Source: Henningerozyma blattae CBS 6284 (Eukaryota > Ascomycota > Saccharomycetes > Saccharomycetales > Saccharomycetaceae). Taken from it: DNA of 64,000 nucleotides. The position numbers and the translations under genes are program-made. The DNA is taken from NCBI RefSeq assembly GCF_000315915.1, contig NC_020190.1, positions 310,001 through 374,000 of the forward strand. The letters run 5' to 3'. Of the stretch, positions 19,569 to 29,172 are shown piece by piece. Under the pieces are notes generated by a model that had not been told where the DNA came from, did no database searches, and was given only the letters and a program-made list of their open reading frames with translations. Numbering within the stretch: position 1 is the first letter of the stretch; each line of letters starts with the position of its first letter.

Positions 19569-21797
19569 TTAGATTGAGAGAGAATCTTTTTTCAATGCTC
19601 TATCAAGATCAAAGTTGATATTTTTGATACTTTCAGTGCATGTTTCGATAGTAGTAGCATCATCATGCAACATATCTCTCAACCTATCCCATTGCTTGAA
19701 GTCATTTTCATCGACAATGGCATTTTCACCCTTAATACGGATTAATTCTTTTTTAATAAAGAGAAGAGTATCGTGTTGATCCTTCTGTTTATGAACAAAT
19801 TCATTAAATAATAAAACTTGTTTTCTAATTTCCTTGAAGAATTCCAATTCCTTTTTACTAATGGATATATTTAATAAGTTGGTGTCAAGGTCAGCCTTTT
19901 TCAGTTTCTCATTCATAATGAGTAATCGAGACATTAATTTTTCTTGTCTTTCAGTAAACGCACGCAATTTGTCTGCTTGTTCGTTATATTTGGTATTCAA
20001 AATCTTTTCTTTTTCTAGTAAACGTTGGGTCTGCCTTAATTGTAATTCAACGATATTTTGCTGGTCTAGAATTTTATTATATATGCCAAATCCCAGGCTT
20101 TGTCCCATAGAGATCTTGATACCTATAACTTTTGAAATCTTTGTTAAAGTTTCAAGTTGATTCTCATTCGTTTTATTAAATAAAGTAACGTTTCTTTCCT
20201 GCGAAGGGATTGGAATTGTCAATTGCTTATTGGACTCCTCCTTAAAAACCGTATTCATATTATTTAAATCGGATATTAGAATACCCATTGGAAGTTCAAT
20301 TTTGAATATTTTGTCTTCTAATGGTGGAATATATTTCTGAGCTAGCTCCGAAGTCAAAAGATGGGTAGTATCATCTGATAGAAGTAATTTTGGTTTCTCA
20401 TTAAGCTCTATAACCGTTGATTTATTTATAAATAGTAAAGATGAAATTGTAGGAGAACACCACCAGCCACCAGAAGTTAACTCATATGCAGCATTATCGA
20501 ATGGTTTGATTACACTTTTAATTAGCAGGTTTGATAAATCTCTGATATCAGAAGATTTGATACATATGGCCAAAGTTGATGACCAATGAGATGTCAATAC
20601 TTCGAAATTTTTAACGGAGCCCAATATATAAAACGTACCGTATTGGTGCGCATAAGTGGTCAATTTACGAATATTCTGTTCCTTGGTTTTAATTAATTCT
20701 AATAATACTAATGAATTGTTTTCATTAAAGTTATCTTGATCCCAAGACATAGTCAATTCCAAATCTTGGAACAAACTAACAACAGACCCATCACTAAATG
20801 ATAATACAAGCAATTCATTGGTTGTATCGATAGGAACTGACACTATATGTGTTGGAGATGAATAATATAGAGAATCCGGGAATGGTGAGATTGTGAAAGG
20901 GCCCTGAGGCCTAATTAAACGGTATTCTAAAGGTACATCATATTTCCAGGTTTTAGAGTCAGTATCTTCTTCTAGAGCTCTCTTACCCTTTTTATATAGA
21001 TCACTGGTAAATTTTAGTTGCTTAATTATATTTATTTTCAGTGCTGTTGGATCATCTTCACGTAATTCCTCATATTGTACTACCGATTTATTAACTAAGT
21101 TTTCCAATTGTTCCAAAGAAAATTGAGCCGAAGGTGGTAAGCATGGATAAAAGGCATATACGTCAGTAGCAGCAGATGAGCTTAATGCATATAATGTTAA
21201 GCCATCTTGACTAAATGTTAAACTTTGAATATCCGATATTTGGCTAGAAAGACCAATAGATTTAGACTTTTTATTTAAAATATAGTCAGATGATAATAAG
21301 TCGAAAGATTTTGAGAAATCAATAAAAACAATTGTGTCATCAGAAAGCAAAACCACCAAGCAAGACTCTAAAGTTGCTAATGGGTGGAAAAGAACTTGCT
21401 TAACGGTTAAAGAATATTTCTTGAAAGAGTACCGATATTTTTGAATACAGTGGCTGCTTGAAGCATTTACTGAATTAGAATGAGACCATGGGATCTCCAT
21501 GATACTAATGTCAGTATCTGAATAATAACATACGAATGATCCTGAGTTACTAATTAATGAATCTTTAATATCAAAATTTCTAGATGCAATCGTATAAGAA
21601 TGATAATTTTGACTAAATGTATAGCACCATCTTATAGAACCATCTTGAACGACAACTACTCTATTGTCCCTATTTGTGGTGAAAAAAAATCTAGGAGATG
21701 TTTCTTGAAAAGAGGATGATAGATAATTTCTCTTAAAGATAGGATGAGACGTAGGGTTGTGACCCTCCAAATAAGTCGATTCAATGCTAGTTGTCAT
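19569..21797 (-). CDS. NUP82: Nup82-like nucleoporin
   Basis: Nup82 anchors the cytoplasmic-face nuclear pore complex (with Nup159 and Nsp1) that works in mRNA export. The first ATG is at 21795-21797 (MTTSIESTYLEGHN), 742 residues (713 in S. cerevisiae). The open frame before it lacks ATG. The N-terminal two thirds form a beta-propeller-like region with recognisable segments: QDGSIRWCYTF, MEIPWSHSN, VLFHP, LTFSQDGLTLYALSS, and YRLIRPQGPFTISPFP. The last third is coiled coil (from about residue 570), including EFFKEIRKQVLLFNEFVHKQK. Its order with LAS21 and COA3 follows YJL061W-YJL062W-A. MRPL37 lies between, as expected if the two duplicated tracks are merged. Confidence 0.93.
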   Translation of the reverse strand: MTTSIESTYLEGHNPTSHPIFKRNYLSSSFQETSPRFFFTTNRDNRVVVVQDGSIRWCYTFSQNYHSYTIASRNFDIKDSLISNSGSFVCYYSDTDISIMEIPWSHSNSVNASSSHCIQKYRYSFKKYSLTVKQVLFHPLATLESCLVVLLSDDTIVFIDFSKSFDLLSSDYILNKKSKSIGLSSQISDIQSLTFSQDGLTLYALSSSAATDVYAFYPCLPPSAQFSLEQLENLVNKSVVQYEELREDDPTALKINIIKQLKFTSDLYKKGKRALEEDTDSKTWKYDVPLEYRLIRPQGPFTISPFPDSLYYSSPTHIVSVPIDTTNELLVLSFSDGSVVSLFQDLELTMSWDQDNFNENNSLVLLELIKTKEQNIRKLTTYAHQYGTFYILGSVKNFEVLTSHWSSTLAICIKSSDIRDLSNLLIKSVIKPFDNAAYELTSGGWWCSPTISSLLFINKSTVIELNEKPKLLLSDDTTHLLTSELAQKYIPPLEDKIFKIELPMGILISDLNNMNTVFKEESNKQLTIPIPSQERNVTLFNKTNENQLETLTKISKVIGIKISMGQSLGFGIYNKILDQQNIVELQLRQTQRLLEKEKILNTKYNEQADKLRAFTERQEKLMSRLLIMNEKLKKADLDTNLLNISISKKELEFFKEIRKQVLLFNEFVHKQKDQHDTLLFIKKELIRIKGENAIVDENDFKQWDRLRDMLHDDATTIETCTESIKNINFDLDRALKKDSLSI

Positions 21798-22336
21798 TTG
21801 GAAATCTAGTAATGGTTGTGGATTAGTTATATAACTCAAAACGACTTCGATCTTTAATAAATTGAGCTAATTGTTCTCTTTTTAAAGCTTGTATTTATTG
21901 CATTGAAAATTCCCGATGAGTTAAGTTGTATTTTCAGAAATTATCACTAACTTCAATTACCGAAATTTCAAGAACAATCAATATCCTTCTTGATAATAAT
22001 AATAATATATGAATAAAAGATTAAAATCTGTGATTATCATACTCACATATTTGGCAGCCTTTTAATACTTCCATGTGTATACTATTGTATTTATTAGAAG
22101 TGTAGTATGTCTCTAACAAGAAAATGTTAATCCTTTAACGCTAACTAAACTCGCGTGGAAGTTGGTACAAAATTTTCGACTATGTTTTTAAATCTGTTAT
22201 ATAGAGTTACGTAGAGATAGCTAGATTATTTATTAGTCCTTTATTTACATGAGCAGAATGGAAAATATGCATTATAAATCCCAACGATAACTAAAACCTG
22301 CTGGCGAATCGTTAGAAGGGGCTTAAATATTGAAAG
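21798..22336. other. MRPL37-NUP82 intergenic region
   Basis: About 540 bp holding the NUP82 promoter and the MRPL37 terminator; AT-rich, with an ATA/ATT repeat near 21995-22010. No gene or named site was seen. Confidence 0.6.
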
Positions 22337-22672
22337 TTATTTCAGTTGTTTCAAAAAGTTATTCTGTTTTATACGATCTCTGTTATTCTTTCGTAATACT
22401 TTCTTCCTTTGTGCAATAGCTTCCATTGGAGAAGGATTTTTATTATTTGAAGGAGTTAAGATTGACCAGAGCCATGGGGGATATTTCTCATCTTCCAGTG
22501 CTACGGGATCTTTGCCATCTTTATATACATTTAAGCGGAGTTCTGTTCCTGCAGGACATGAAGATTTAATTGCTTGTTGAGGGGTTTTTTTGGCAGCTGC
22601 TTTAGCAGCTGGCATGAGTTCTTGTTGAAGTAATCTATTTGCAAAGGTACTGAGGGAACGTCTGGCAAACAT
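22337..22672 (-). CDS. MRPL37: Mitochondrial large-subunit ribosomal protein mL54
   Basis: Mrpl37 (mL54) is a structural protein of the mitochondrial large ribosomal subunit. The 111-residue protein matches the family size (105 in S. cerevisiae). It starts with a basic, Ser/Arg-rich presequence (MFARRSLSTFANRLLQ), followed by SSCPAGTELRLNVYKDGKDP and the hallmark LEDEKYPPWLWSIL. It ends with a Lys/Arg-rich tail. It is the counterpart of YBR268W, in line with neighbours REI1 (YBR267W) and the YJL061-063 genes. Confidence 0.93.
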   Translation of the reverse strand: MFARRSLSTFANRLLQQELMPAAKAAAKKTPQQAIKSSCPAGTELRLNVYKDGKDPVALEDEKYPPWLWSILTPSNNKNPSPMEAIAQRKKVLRKNNRDRIKQNNFLKQLK

Positions 22673-23139
22673 TGTTCCAAAACTAGATGTGAATATAGAC
22701 GATATAATGTTGAAAAATTGTGAGAGTTAAGAGCCAGCTACCTTCTTTACAGTTTTATTTTAGAAGCTTCTGATGTAGTGGTAGTGTAATTTTCTATATA
22801 CTTTATTTCAAAAAAAATACGCCGCGATTCTGGAGAAATCTGAAGAGACGTCAGAAATTGAAGAAGAGAGAGTATTAAAAAATTTATCCACATTCAACTA
22901 GAATAATTCACTACAAGCATTATATTTGTCAATGAAGTATGTCTACAATAAATTACACCTGTATTTAGTGTGTGATGATAAGAGTCTTTTAGTTCGCCAC
23001 TCTCATCAACCATATTTTACATTATATGTTTTTATATAGTTATATTGAATAACATGTAAAAAATAAGTATATTTAGTATACCCTAACTATGCCAACTATA
23101 ATTTACAATATATCTATAAGTAATAGACTTTTTTCAATG
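22673..23139. other. LAS21-MRPL37 intergenic region
   Basis: About 470 bp of AT-rich sequence with the MRPL37 promoter and LAS21 terminator. No gene or named element was seen. Confidence 0.6.
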
Positions 23140-25623
23140 TTACCAATGAGCAAGCACTAAAATGCCTTCAAATACCCAGCCTACAATGCAATTCATAAAT
23201 ATACTCCATGCAACGTAGTAGCATAACTTCGGGCTAAAAACGCTCCAAATAAATAAATGATATCTTAGAATAAAACATGATAAAAATAAAAAGCAACCAA
23301 TTATGAAATAAAATAATAAGGGCAATACCTTACTTTTCATAAAATTTTGTCTTCTTAGGATGGAATTAGTATCATAAGAATAGAGAATATCCCAGGAAAA
23401 TACAGCCCAATAAATTGATGGTGCAAAATTTGCGATAGTCATCAACAGCCCAACATAGTAAATATTATAGTTTTCTGACACACCATTATAGGCGTTTGAT
23501 AAATCGACCGTTGCTATAGAATTAGTGCCGCCGAATTGAAAGAAAGTGAAATGCTGTAAAACTAATGACGCGATAGATGTTACATATGGGTTAGAATTAT
23601 AATCATGTTTTATTATTTTAACCAAAATCATTTTCATAATTTCAAAAACACAAAACATTGGAATATTTGAAGGTCTTGTTTGCATAATGGCTACGAGATT
23701 CATAACTTTTGTTAATTCATCAAATATGTTATCAACCGTTTTATCGATTTTTAGTTTTTGAATTAGTAGCTTTATAACTAAAAATCCTAGTGTACAATGA
23801 AAAAATAATTGAGCTAGTGGATTCAGTGCTAAAGAAAAAATTATATCCTTACTTTCGTCTGGGAAAAGTAATTTGACAACTGTTCTTGCCATGTCTTTAA
23901 TTACAAACGGTACTTTTTCACCATTAGTGATTGACCAGGAAACTTTAAAACTGAAAACCAATACACCTAGGGATAATGACATTGCAAAAGTTGGAAGGTT
24001 CTTCATAGAATCATTAAATGAAACAAATGTAATAGTGGCTAAAATTAAATACCACTGCATATCTTTATATTCAATTCGACTTAAAATGTTTGATATAGTA
24101 CTTTCGTAAACATATTTCTGCCCACTGTTATTCCATCCTCTAATTAGTCTAACACAAATAAATAGTGTCAAGTGTAGTAATTTAGTATTTGGTTTTAGAT
24201 ATAATGACAAAGTTATAAGGCCAGTGACAATCCACCACCAGATTTGATGCTCCTCTTCTACAAAACTACTGCCAAACATAGATAACCCAATTAGCAATGA
24301 AATAATTATAGAAATTATTTCAATTCCATTAAATTTTAAATCCTTAGTAATCAATACGGCATAAAGAATAGTCCCAATGATCGAAGAAATTATTCCTGCA
24401 GCTAAGAATTCATAGAAATAGTTAGTTGCAGATCTTGTTAAGTCTTCTTGAATAGATACCATTTTGGTAAACAGCTCAAAATCTTCTAATGAAGAAATAT
24501 CATCCATGGTACTGTGAATGTGAGCTAAATCCAATAATTGCTTATAATTTTCTTTTAATTTAATAGATTCTAATTTAGAATTTCTTAACAACTTTAGTAA
24601 TGGCTCAATTATAATACCCACACTATTTCGGGGAATTGGTAAATTAAATAATGTGGCAATAGTTGGGACAAAATCAACTTGTTGAATTTCTGTGAGGTAT
24701 TTGAAAGAATTTTCATCTTCAGATGGTTTAGTAATTGGGAGTTTTATTTCTTTTTGTTTTGAGGGTAATTCAAAGTTAGATAGCTTTGGAGAAGCAAATA
24801 CCATAGCTGCAGATGTTTCACCATTTGAAGAACCACCATGATTACCTAGTTCATTCATTCCATGATCACCTAAAATGCATAATAGACCATCGTTATCTAA
24901 ATTCTCATATAACTGTCTTATTATCCCATCCATTTCTTCATGTTTTGTAGGCATAAACTTAGAACGAGGGCCACCTTTATGACCAATGTGGTCTAGACCT
25001 AAATAATGTAAGATCAGCACATCCCAATCATTTTTTTCTTGAAGTTGTTTTGGAATATGTCTTGTAACGTTATTATCAACTTGGGTAAAATCGCTTACAA
25101 AGAAAGAATTAGTACCCTCATGTTCCTCAAAATAGTCTAATGGGAAAAGCTTTAGCCAAGTATCATCACCAAAGAATCTTATTTTTTTATTATTTAAATA
25201 AAACTGATTTAAAAGAGAGTCTTGATCTTTCAAATTTGAAGAATTATCATCTTCAGCAACATTTAGAATTGCATCTAAGAAATTTGGTGTTGATCCTGTA
25301 GTAAGGCCTTTCAATCTTGGTAAAGTTACAGTGGGAGGGTTAGAATATGCAGTGAACCCCCATGCATTCCCGTTATTTAATAAAGAATGTGTAAATGGGA
25401 AATTAGAGATATTGGAATCAAATATAAAATCGGATCTCAAAGCATCAATAACTACTAGAATAAGTTTGGAAAATACCGGTGGAGCCTCTTGTTGGAGAGA
25501 TTTTTCAATTTGAAAGGTGGAGGAGCCATTTAAAACACTTTTCTGAGGAAAAAACCCAATACAGAATATGAAAACTGCTGCTAATTGTAAACTGAGACAA
25601 ATCAGCAAACTTTTAAACCTCAT
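23140..25623 (-). CDS. LAS21: Las21/Gpi7 GPI ethanolamine-phosphate transferase
   Basis: Las21 adds ethanolamine phosphate to the second mannose of the GPI anchor in the ER membrane. Length is 827 residues (830 in S. cerevisiae). A hydrophobic N-terminal signal anchor (LLICLSLQLAAVFIFCIGFF) is followed by the alkaline-phosphatase-like lumenal domain. Its metal and active-site segments are visible: LVVIDALRSDFIF, the catalytic-Thr segment PTVTLPRLKGLTTGS, LHYLGLDHIGHKGGP, and ILGDHGMNELGNHGG. The second half is a multi-pass membrane domain with about ten or more hydrophobic segments. Its position between NUP82/MRPL37 and COA3 fits YJL062W. A site resembling MCB (ACGCGT) lies upstream near 25766. 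Confidence 0.96.
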   Translation of the reverse strand: MRFKSLLICLSLQLAAVFIFCIGFFPQKSVLNGSSTFQIEKSLQQEAPPVFSKLILVVIDALRSDFIFDSNISNFPFTHSLLNNGNAWGFTAYSNPPTVTLPRLKGLTTGSTPNFLDAILNVAEDDNSSNLKDQDSLLNQFYLNNKKIRFFGDDTWLKLFPLDYFEEHEGTNSFFVSDFTQVDNNVTRHIPKQLQEKNDWDVLILHYLGLDHIGHKGGPRSKFMPTKHEEMDGIIRQLYENLDNDGLLCILGDHGMNELGNHGGSSNGETSAAMVFASPKLSNFELPSKQKEIKLPITKPSEDENSFKYLTEIQQVDFVPTIATLFNLPIPRNSVGIIIEPLLKLLRNSKLESIKLKENYKQLLDLAHIHSTMDDISSLEDFELFTKMVSIQEDLTRSATNYFYEFLAAGIISSIIGTILYAVLITKDLKFNGIEIISIIISLLIGLSMFGSSFVEEEHQIWWWIVTGLITLSLYLKPNTKLLHLTLFICVRLIRGWNNSGQKYVYESTISNILSRIEYKDMQWYLILATITFVSFNDSMKNLPTFAMSLSLGVLVFSFKVSWSITNGEKVPFVIKDMARTVVKLLFPDESKDIIFSLALNPLAQLFFHCTLGFLVIKLLIQKLKIDKTVDNIFDELTKVMNLVAIMQTRPSNIPMFCVFEIMKMILVKIIKHDYNSNPYVTSIASLVLQHFTFFQFGGTNSIATVDLSNAYNGVSENYNIYYVGLLMTIANFAPSIYWAVFSWDILYSYDTNSILRRQNFMKSKVLPLLFYFIIGCFLFLSCFILRYHLFIWSVFSPKLCYYVAWSIFMNCIVGWVFEGILVLAHW

Positions 25624-25977
25624 CTCAACTAATAAATTTTATTGGGAGTTGTTTAGAATGCTGTAATTAATTAAATAGTTTTCTTAAAGGATACGCTTTG
25701 ATCTTTAAATATTTATATACTTCATTGTTTAGTAAAATACTAAAATATTTCAGCTTTTCGCGTTACGCGTATAACCATAATAAAAGCAGGATGGAAGTTA
25801 AAAAGTATGTGTTTTAAAAGATATGCAAGCATATATACGTATGTAATTATGAAGGTTATTAATTAATTGTGAGATAAAATGTTGAAACTAGTGTACAGTA
25901 ATGTAGTTAATGTAGGTAGGCACTTTGAAACTTACACAAAATATTTGAATATATCAAAAATTAAAGGTCATATAAAA
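25624..25977. other. LAS21 promoter / REI1 terminator region
   Basis: This 354-bp spacer contains the sequence CGCGTTACGCGT (about 25760-25771), which includes an MCB-type ACGCGT hexamer 140 bp upstream of LAS21. Otherwise it is AT-rich. Cell-cycle control of LAS21 would be an inference from this site alone. Confidence 0.45.
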
Positions 25978-27135
25978 TCATTGTAACAATTGGTCTCTAT
26001 AATGAGGTTGATTATTAACAAATTTAGCAGCCCTCTTATCATCCCTCTTTTTGTCATGGACTTCGGATTTCCAAGCTCTTTGTTGAGCAACGACTGATCT
26101 TTTATCTATTGGAGTGAGGAAAGATCTTGTTTCAGCAGCCACTAAAGTACCTTGGCCTTCTGTTAATACACGCTCTGGTCTCAAGTTTTGTTTATAATAA
26201 CGTTGTAATGAACGGTGACCAATTTTATACCCATTTGGCAAATGTAATTCCATACCGTCATGATATAAGTATTCAGTAGGAGCTTCTTCATCGTCAGAAT
26301 TTTCATCAGAATCAACATCTTCCCAATCATCATTATCAGCTTCCTTAATATCGGCTTCTGAAATAACAACTGGCTTAGCATAGGTTTCTGAGAAATCATA
26401 AAATTCAGAAATTTCTAATTTTTCATCTTCATTTTCATAAGGGATTTTGCAATGTCTTTTTGCTAGCATGTGTTGTCTGGTAGCTTCCAAGGTTCTACCT
26501 TGGTAATTACAAACAATACAAACATTACCCAACCCAATTTTTTCGGATAAATAGTGAACTAAACCTTCTTTATCTTGTAAATATTTTTGTTCAGGAATGT
26601 AAAAACCGTGGTTTCTAAACATATGATCTAGACATTTATCAAATGATTCAAATGGCTTACTAGGTTGACAAAATAAGCATGTTTCTAATGGAATATCCAC
26701 TTTATTTGCCAACTTAATTTTCATCAAACGTTCAGCTAGTTGTTCTTGCGACTCTTCTTCCTCTACTACCTTTGGTTCTATCTCTTCAGTCTTTTCGTTA
26801 GTGGTCTTAGCGGTATCTTCCAATTGTGTAGCGCTAATTCCAGCAGCTGCACTTGCCAGTGAATTACGTTGTCTCTGTAATTCCAATAATTGTTTTTTCT
26901 TCTCTAAAAGGGCTTCTCTCTTTGATTTTTTAGAAGTTTTGTTTCTATCAGAGGATGTGGAATTTTGTGTAGAGGCGGTTTGTACTTTCGAACTGAAAGT
27001 GAGTTCATCGATAGGCGGTAAATTTGCAACACGTCTTTTCAAGTTATACCTATGCCAATCAGATTTCATATGGGTCCTTTGATCAAGGCCCGATTGAAAC
27101 TCCAACATACATGAGTTACAGGTAAATACGGACAT
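25978..27135 (-). CDS. REI1: Rei1-like 60S biogenesis zinc-finger protein
   Basis: Rei1 is a cytoplasmic 60S ribosomal-subunit maturation factor that probes the exit tunnel and promotes release of Arx1. The protein has 385 residues (393 in S. cerevisiae). It begins with a C2H2 finger (FTCNSCMLEFQSGLDQRTH and the following KSDWHRYNLKRRVANLPP). Two further zinc-binding modules lie in the middle (CLFCQPSKPFESFDKCLDH, CIVCNYQGRTLEATRQHM). An acidic stretch (DDWEDVDSDENSDDEE) is followed by a basic C-terminus, the part that enters the tunnel in Rei1. A paralogue, REH1, exists in S. cerevisiae; position beside MRPL37-LAS21-COA3 favours REI1 (YBR267W). Confidence 0.92.
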   Translation of the reverse strand: MSVFTCNSCMLEFQSGLDQRTHMKSDWHRYNLKRRVANLPPIDELTFSSKVQTASTQNSTSSDRNKTSKKSKREALLEKKKQLLELQRQRNSLASAAAGISATQLEDTAKTTNEKTEEIEPKVVEEEESQEQLAERLMKIKLANKVDIPLETCLFCQPSKPFESFDKCLDHMFRNHGFYIPEQKYLQDKEGLVHYLSEKIGLGNVCIVCNYQGRTLEATRQHMLAKRHCKIPYENEDEKLEISEFYDFSETYAKPVVISEADIKEADNDDWEDVDSDENSDDEEAPTEYLYHDGMELHLPNGYKIGHRSLQRYYKQNLRPERVLTEGQGTLVAAETRSFLTPIDKRSVVAQQRAWKSEVHDKKRDDKRAAKFVNNQPHYRDQLLQ

Positions 27136-27497
27136 CTATTAATATTGTGAGATAAGCCTATTTGTGAGGTCTTACAAATGTTGTATAATTGTATATATAT
27201 TTAAGAATAGATTCTATATATATCTCTCTTTTATTACAATATTTTAAAATTTTCATCTCATCTCATCGCATCGCAATTTCAGCTTAAAATTGAAATTTCA
27301 AAAACGGTAAGAAAAGATATCAAGAAATGGTCACGTGCTATAATAATAAGAATAATAACATTAAATAATAATAACGATAATGGAAGTTTTGTTTTATAAA
27401 TATTAGTATTGAATAGTTTTATGTAATGTTAGGAATTTATATACATGATGAATATATAGGTGGACTCCTGATGGTTCTAGTTATTTGCTGTGAGAAT
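27136..27497. other. REI1 upstream region
   Basis: 362 bp between the REI1 start and the COA3 stop. A TCACGTG Cbf1-type core lies at 27331-27337. A CTCATCTCATCGCATCGCA run containing a GATGAG-type (PAC-like, complement CTCATC) element lies at about 27256-27274, which would suit a ribosome-biogenesis gene. Regulation is inferred from these motifs only. Confidence 0.45.
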
Positions 27498-27749
27498 TCA
27501 TTTCTTATCCTTGTAGTACTCTTGTTTCAATGTTTCCAGTTCCTTAGGGTCGATAGGTGGAATTGGCACATCTGCAAAATCGTTATCTTTATGAAGGAAA
27601 CGGTATGTGTAAAAATAGATTGAGGCAGATACACCAAGTAGAACAGAAACACCGATTATGTTTCTTCTAAAAAAGGGTTCCCTAGCTCTAATCATAGCTG
27701 GGGTCATCTTCCATGTTTTCCTGTCCTGGTATGGGGATGGTTCAAACAT
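27498..27749 (-). CDS. COA3: Coa3 cytochrome c oxidase assembly factor
   Basis: Coa3 is a small mitochondrial inner-membrane protein that binds newly made Cox1 and, with Cox14 and Mss51, links COX1 translation to assembly. The first ATG is at 27747-27749 (MFEPSPYQDRKTWKMTP), 83 residues (85 in S. cerevisiae). The conserved N-terminal TWKMTPAMIRAREPFF is followed by one membrane segment (NIIGVSVLLGVSASIYFYTY). The intermembrane-space tail contains FLHKDNDFADVPIPPIDP. The gene is divergent from MRPL8, as for YJL062W-A and YJL063C. Confidence 0.95.
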   Translation of the reverse strand: MFEPSPYQDRKTWKMTPAMIRAREPFFRRNIIGVSVLLGVSASIYFYTYRFLHKDNDFADVPIPPIDPKELETLKQEYYKDKK

Positions 27750-28170
27750 TGTGAAACCCAAATAATTCTTTACGTAGTTTAATGGTGTTTGAAGAAAGAT
27801 ATATGCTAGCTTTCCTTACTTATTTTCGTTTTTTATGCTCGCTGATATGTAATACGTGCATATCAAACTTCTAAAATAATCTTACACAGTAAAACTCGTC
27901 GCTTTATCCCTTACGAATTCCCGAATTTTAGTTTTTCAAAATTGCTGGATTTTGGCTTCTTAGCCGAGTACTCACGTGATGGTTTTTTTTTGCAGAAACT
28001 TTAGCACAAGATCATGGAACAAACACATCATTCAATGACTACTTGAAAAGCTAAACTTAATAAAATACAAGCGTTAAACTGTTTTAATATCTGTAATACG
28101 TAATTGTACATATATTTGAGATACAATATTGTGAAAGAATATAAATAAAAGACAAACTACAAAAGCAACA
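27750..28170. promoter_or_regulatory. COA3-MRPL8 divergent promoter
   Basis: This 421-bp region serves two mitochondrial genes transcribed in opposite directions. A TCACGTGA palindrome (Cbf1-type E-box) lies at 27972-27979, followed by a T9 run. Shared control of COA3 and MRPL8 through this site is an inference. Confidence 0.5.
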
Positions 28171-29001
28171 ATGACTGTTACAGGAATGAGAAAACTGTCA
28201 CGTACAAAACCTCATCGGACAATGCTGATGAGAAACATGGTTTCTCAGCTATTACAGTATGGTCATATCGTTTCTACACTAGCTAAATGTAAAGAAACAC
28301 AAAAAGTGGCAGAGCGTCTGTTAACGCAAGTAGGGAAAGCCAAAAATGAAAAATTAACTGAATTTCAAAGGGATCTAGCTGCTCGTCAAGTGCAATCAAG
28401 ATTGGTACCACCTGCCAACTCAATTTGGCCAAAGATTTTAAATCCTCAATTACTTGCTACTTCGACAGGTGGTAATACAAGGTTAACCCATTTGGAACCA
28501 AGGTTGGGTGATAGAGCTCCACAGGCTGTGCTGGAGATAATTAGGGGACATATACCAACCACTGAAAGAGGCAGTCTACGTCTCTGGCTTGCTATTCAAG
28601 CTACTTTGTCAGAAAAGTGTAGTTCAGTTGAAGATGTCTCAGATTATAATTTAAAAATATTTAAACAAGAGCTTTCCTTGGAGAATAGGACCCAAGAACA
28701 ACTGGAATCCATCATTTTGAAAGCAAGAGAAGAAATTAGAAGTTTACGTTGGAATAATATGGTAAAAGAACTTAGACTTAAAACACAAGATGAAGTGGAT
28801 GATACACCCCCCACACAAGATCTTGAAAAGGAAAAAAAATTTGTTACGGATTTACTTGAAAGAGCTAAGTCCTTTGATCTCTTAAATATTAAATTCTCAC
28901 CAAATAAAAGTAGAGTTGAAAAAAGAAAGCAACGCTATGAATTTGTAGAAAGGCCTACTGCAAGTACTACTATATCTAAAGAAACTCACTCTAGAGCATA
29001 G
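28171..29001 (+). CDS. MRPL8: Mitochondrial large-subunit ribosomal protein bL17m
   Basis: Mrpl8 is the mitochondrial bL17 protein. The 276-residue product (238 in S. cerevisiae) begins MTVTGMRKLSRTKPHRTMLM and continues with the L17 core LLQYGHIVSTLAKCKETQKV. A conserved LTHLEPRLGDRAPQAVLEII segment lies in the middle. The C-terminal half is a helical, charged extension typical of fungal mitochondrial L17. Position next to COA3 in divergent orientation fits YJL063C. The reading frame is intact. Confidence 0.94.
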   Translation: MTVTGMRKLSRTKPHRTMLMRNMVSQLLQYGHIVSTLAKCKETQKVAERLLTQVGKAKNEKLTEFQRDLAARQVQSRLVPPANSIWPKILNPQLLATSTGGNTRLTHLEPRLGDRAPQAVLEIIRGHIPTTERGSLRLWLAIQATLSEKCSSVEDVSDYNLKIFKQELSLENRTQEQLESIILKAREEIRSLRWNNMVKELRLKTQDEVDDTPPTQDLEKEKKFVTDLLERAKSFDLLNIKFSPNKSRVEKRKQRYEFVERPTASTTISKETHSRA

Positions 29002-29172
29002 TATGACAATATAAATAAACATGTAAATAAATACTTCATAAGTTAATTATAAATTAATATTACATTTCCTCGGCAAAATTGAAATTAAAGTAATTTATAA
29101 TATAACAAAGATTAATGTGTGTGTGTATTTATATATTGGCTATTTGAAGTTATAGTAAAAATTCCATGCCTT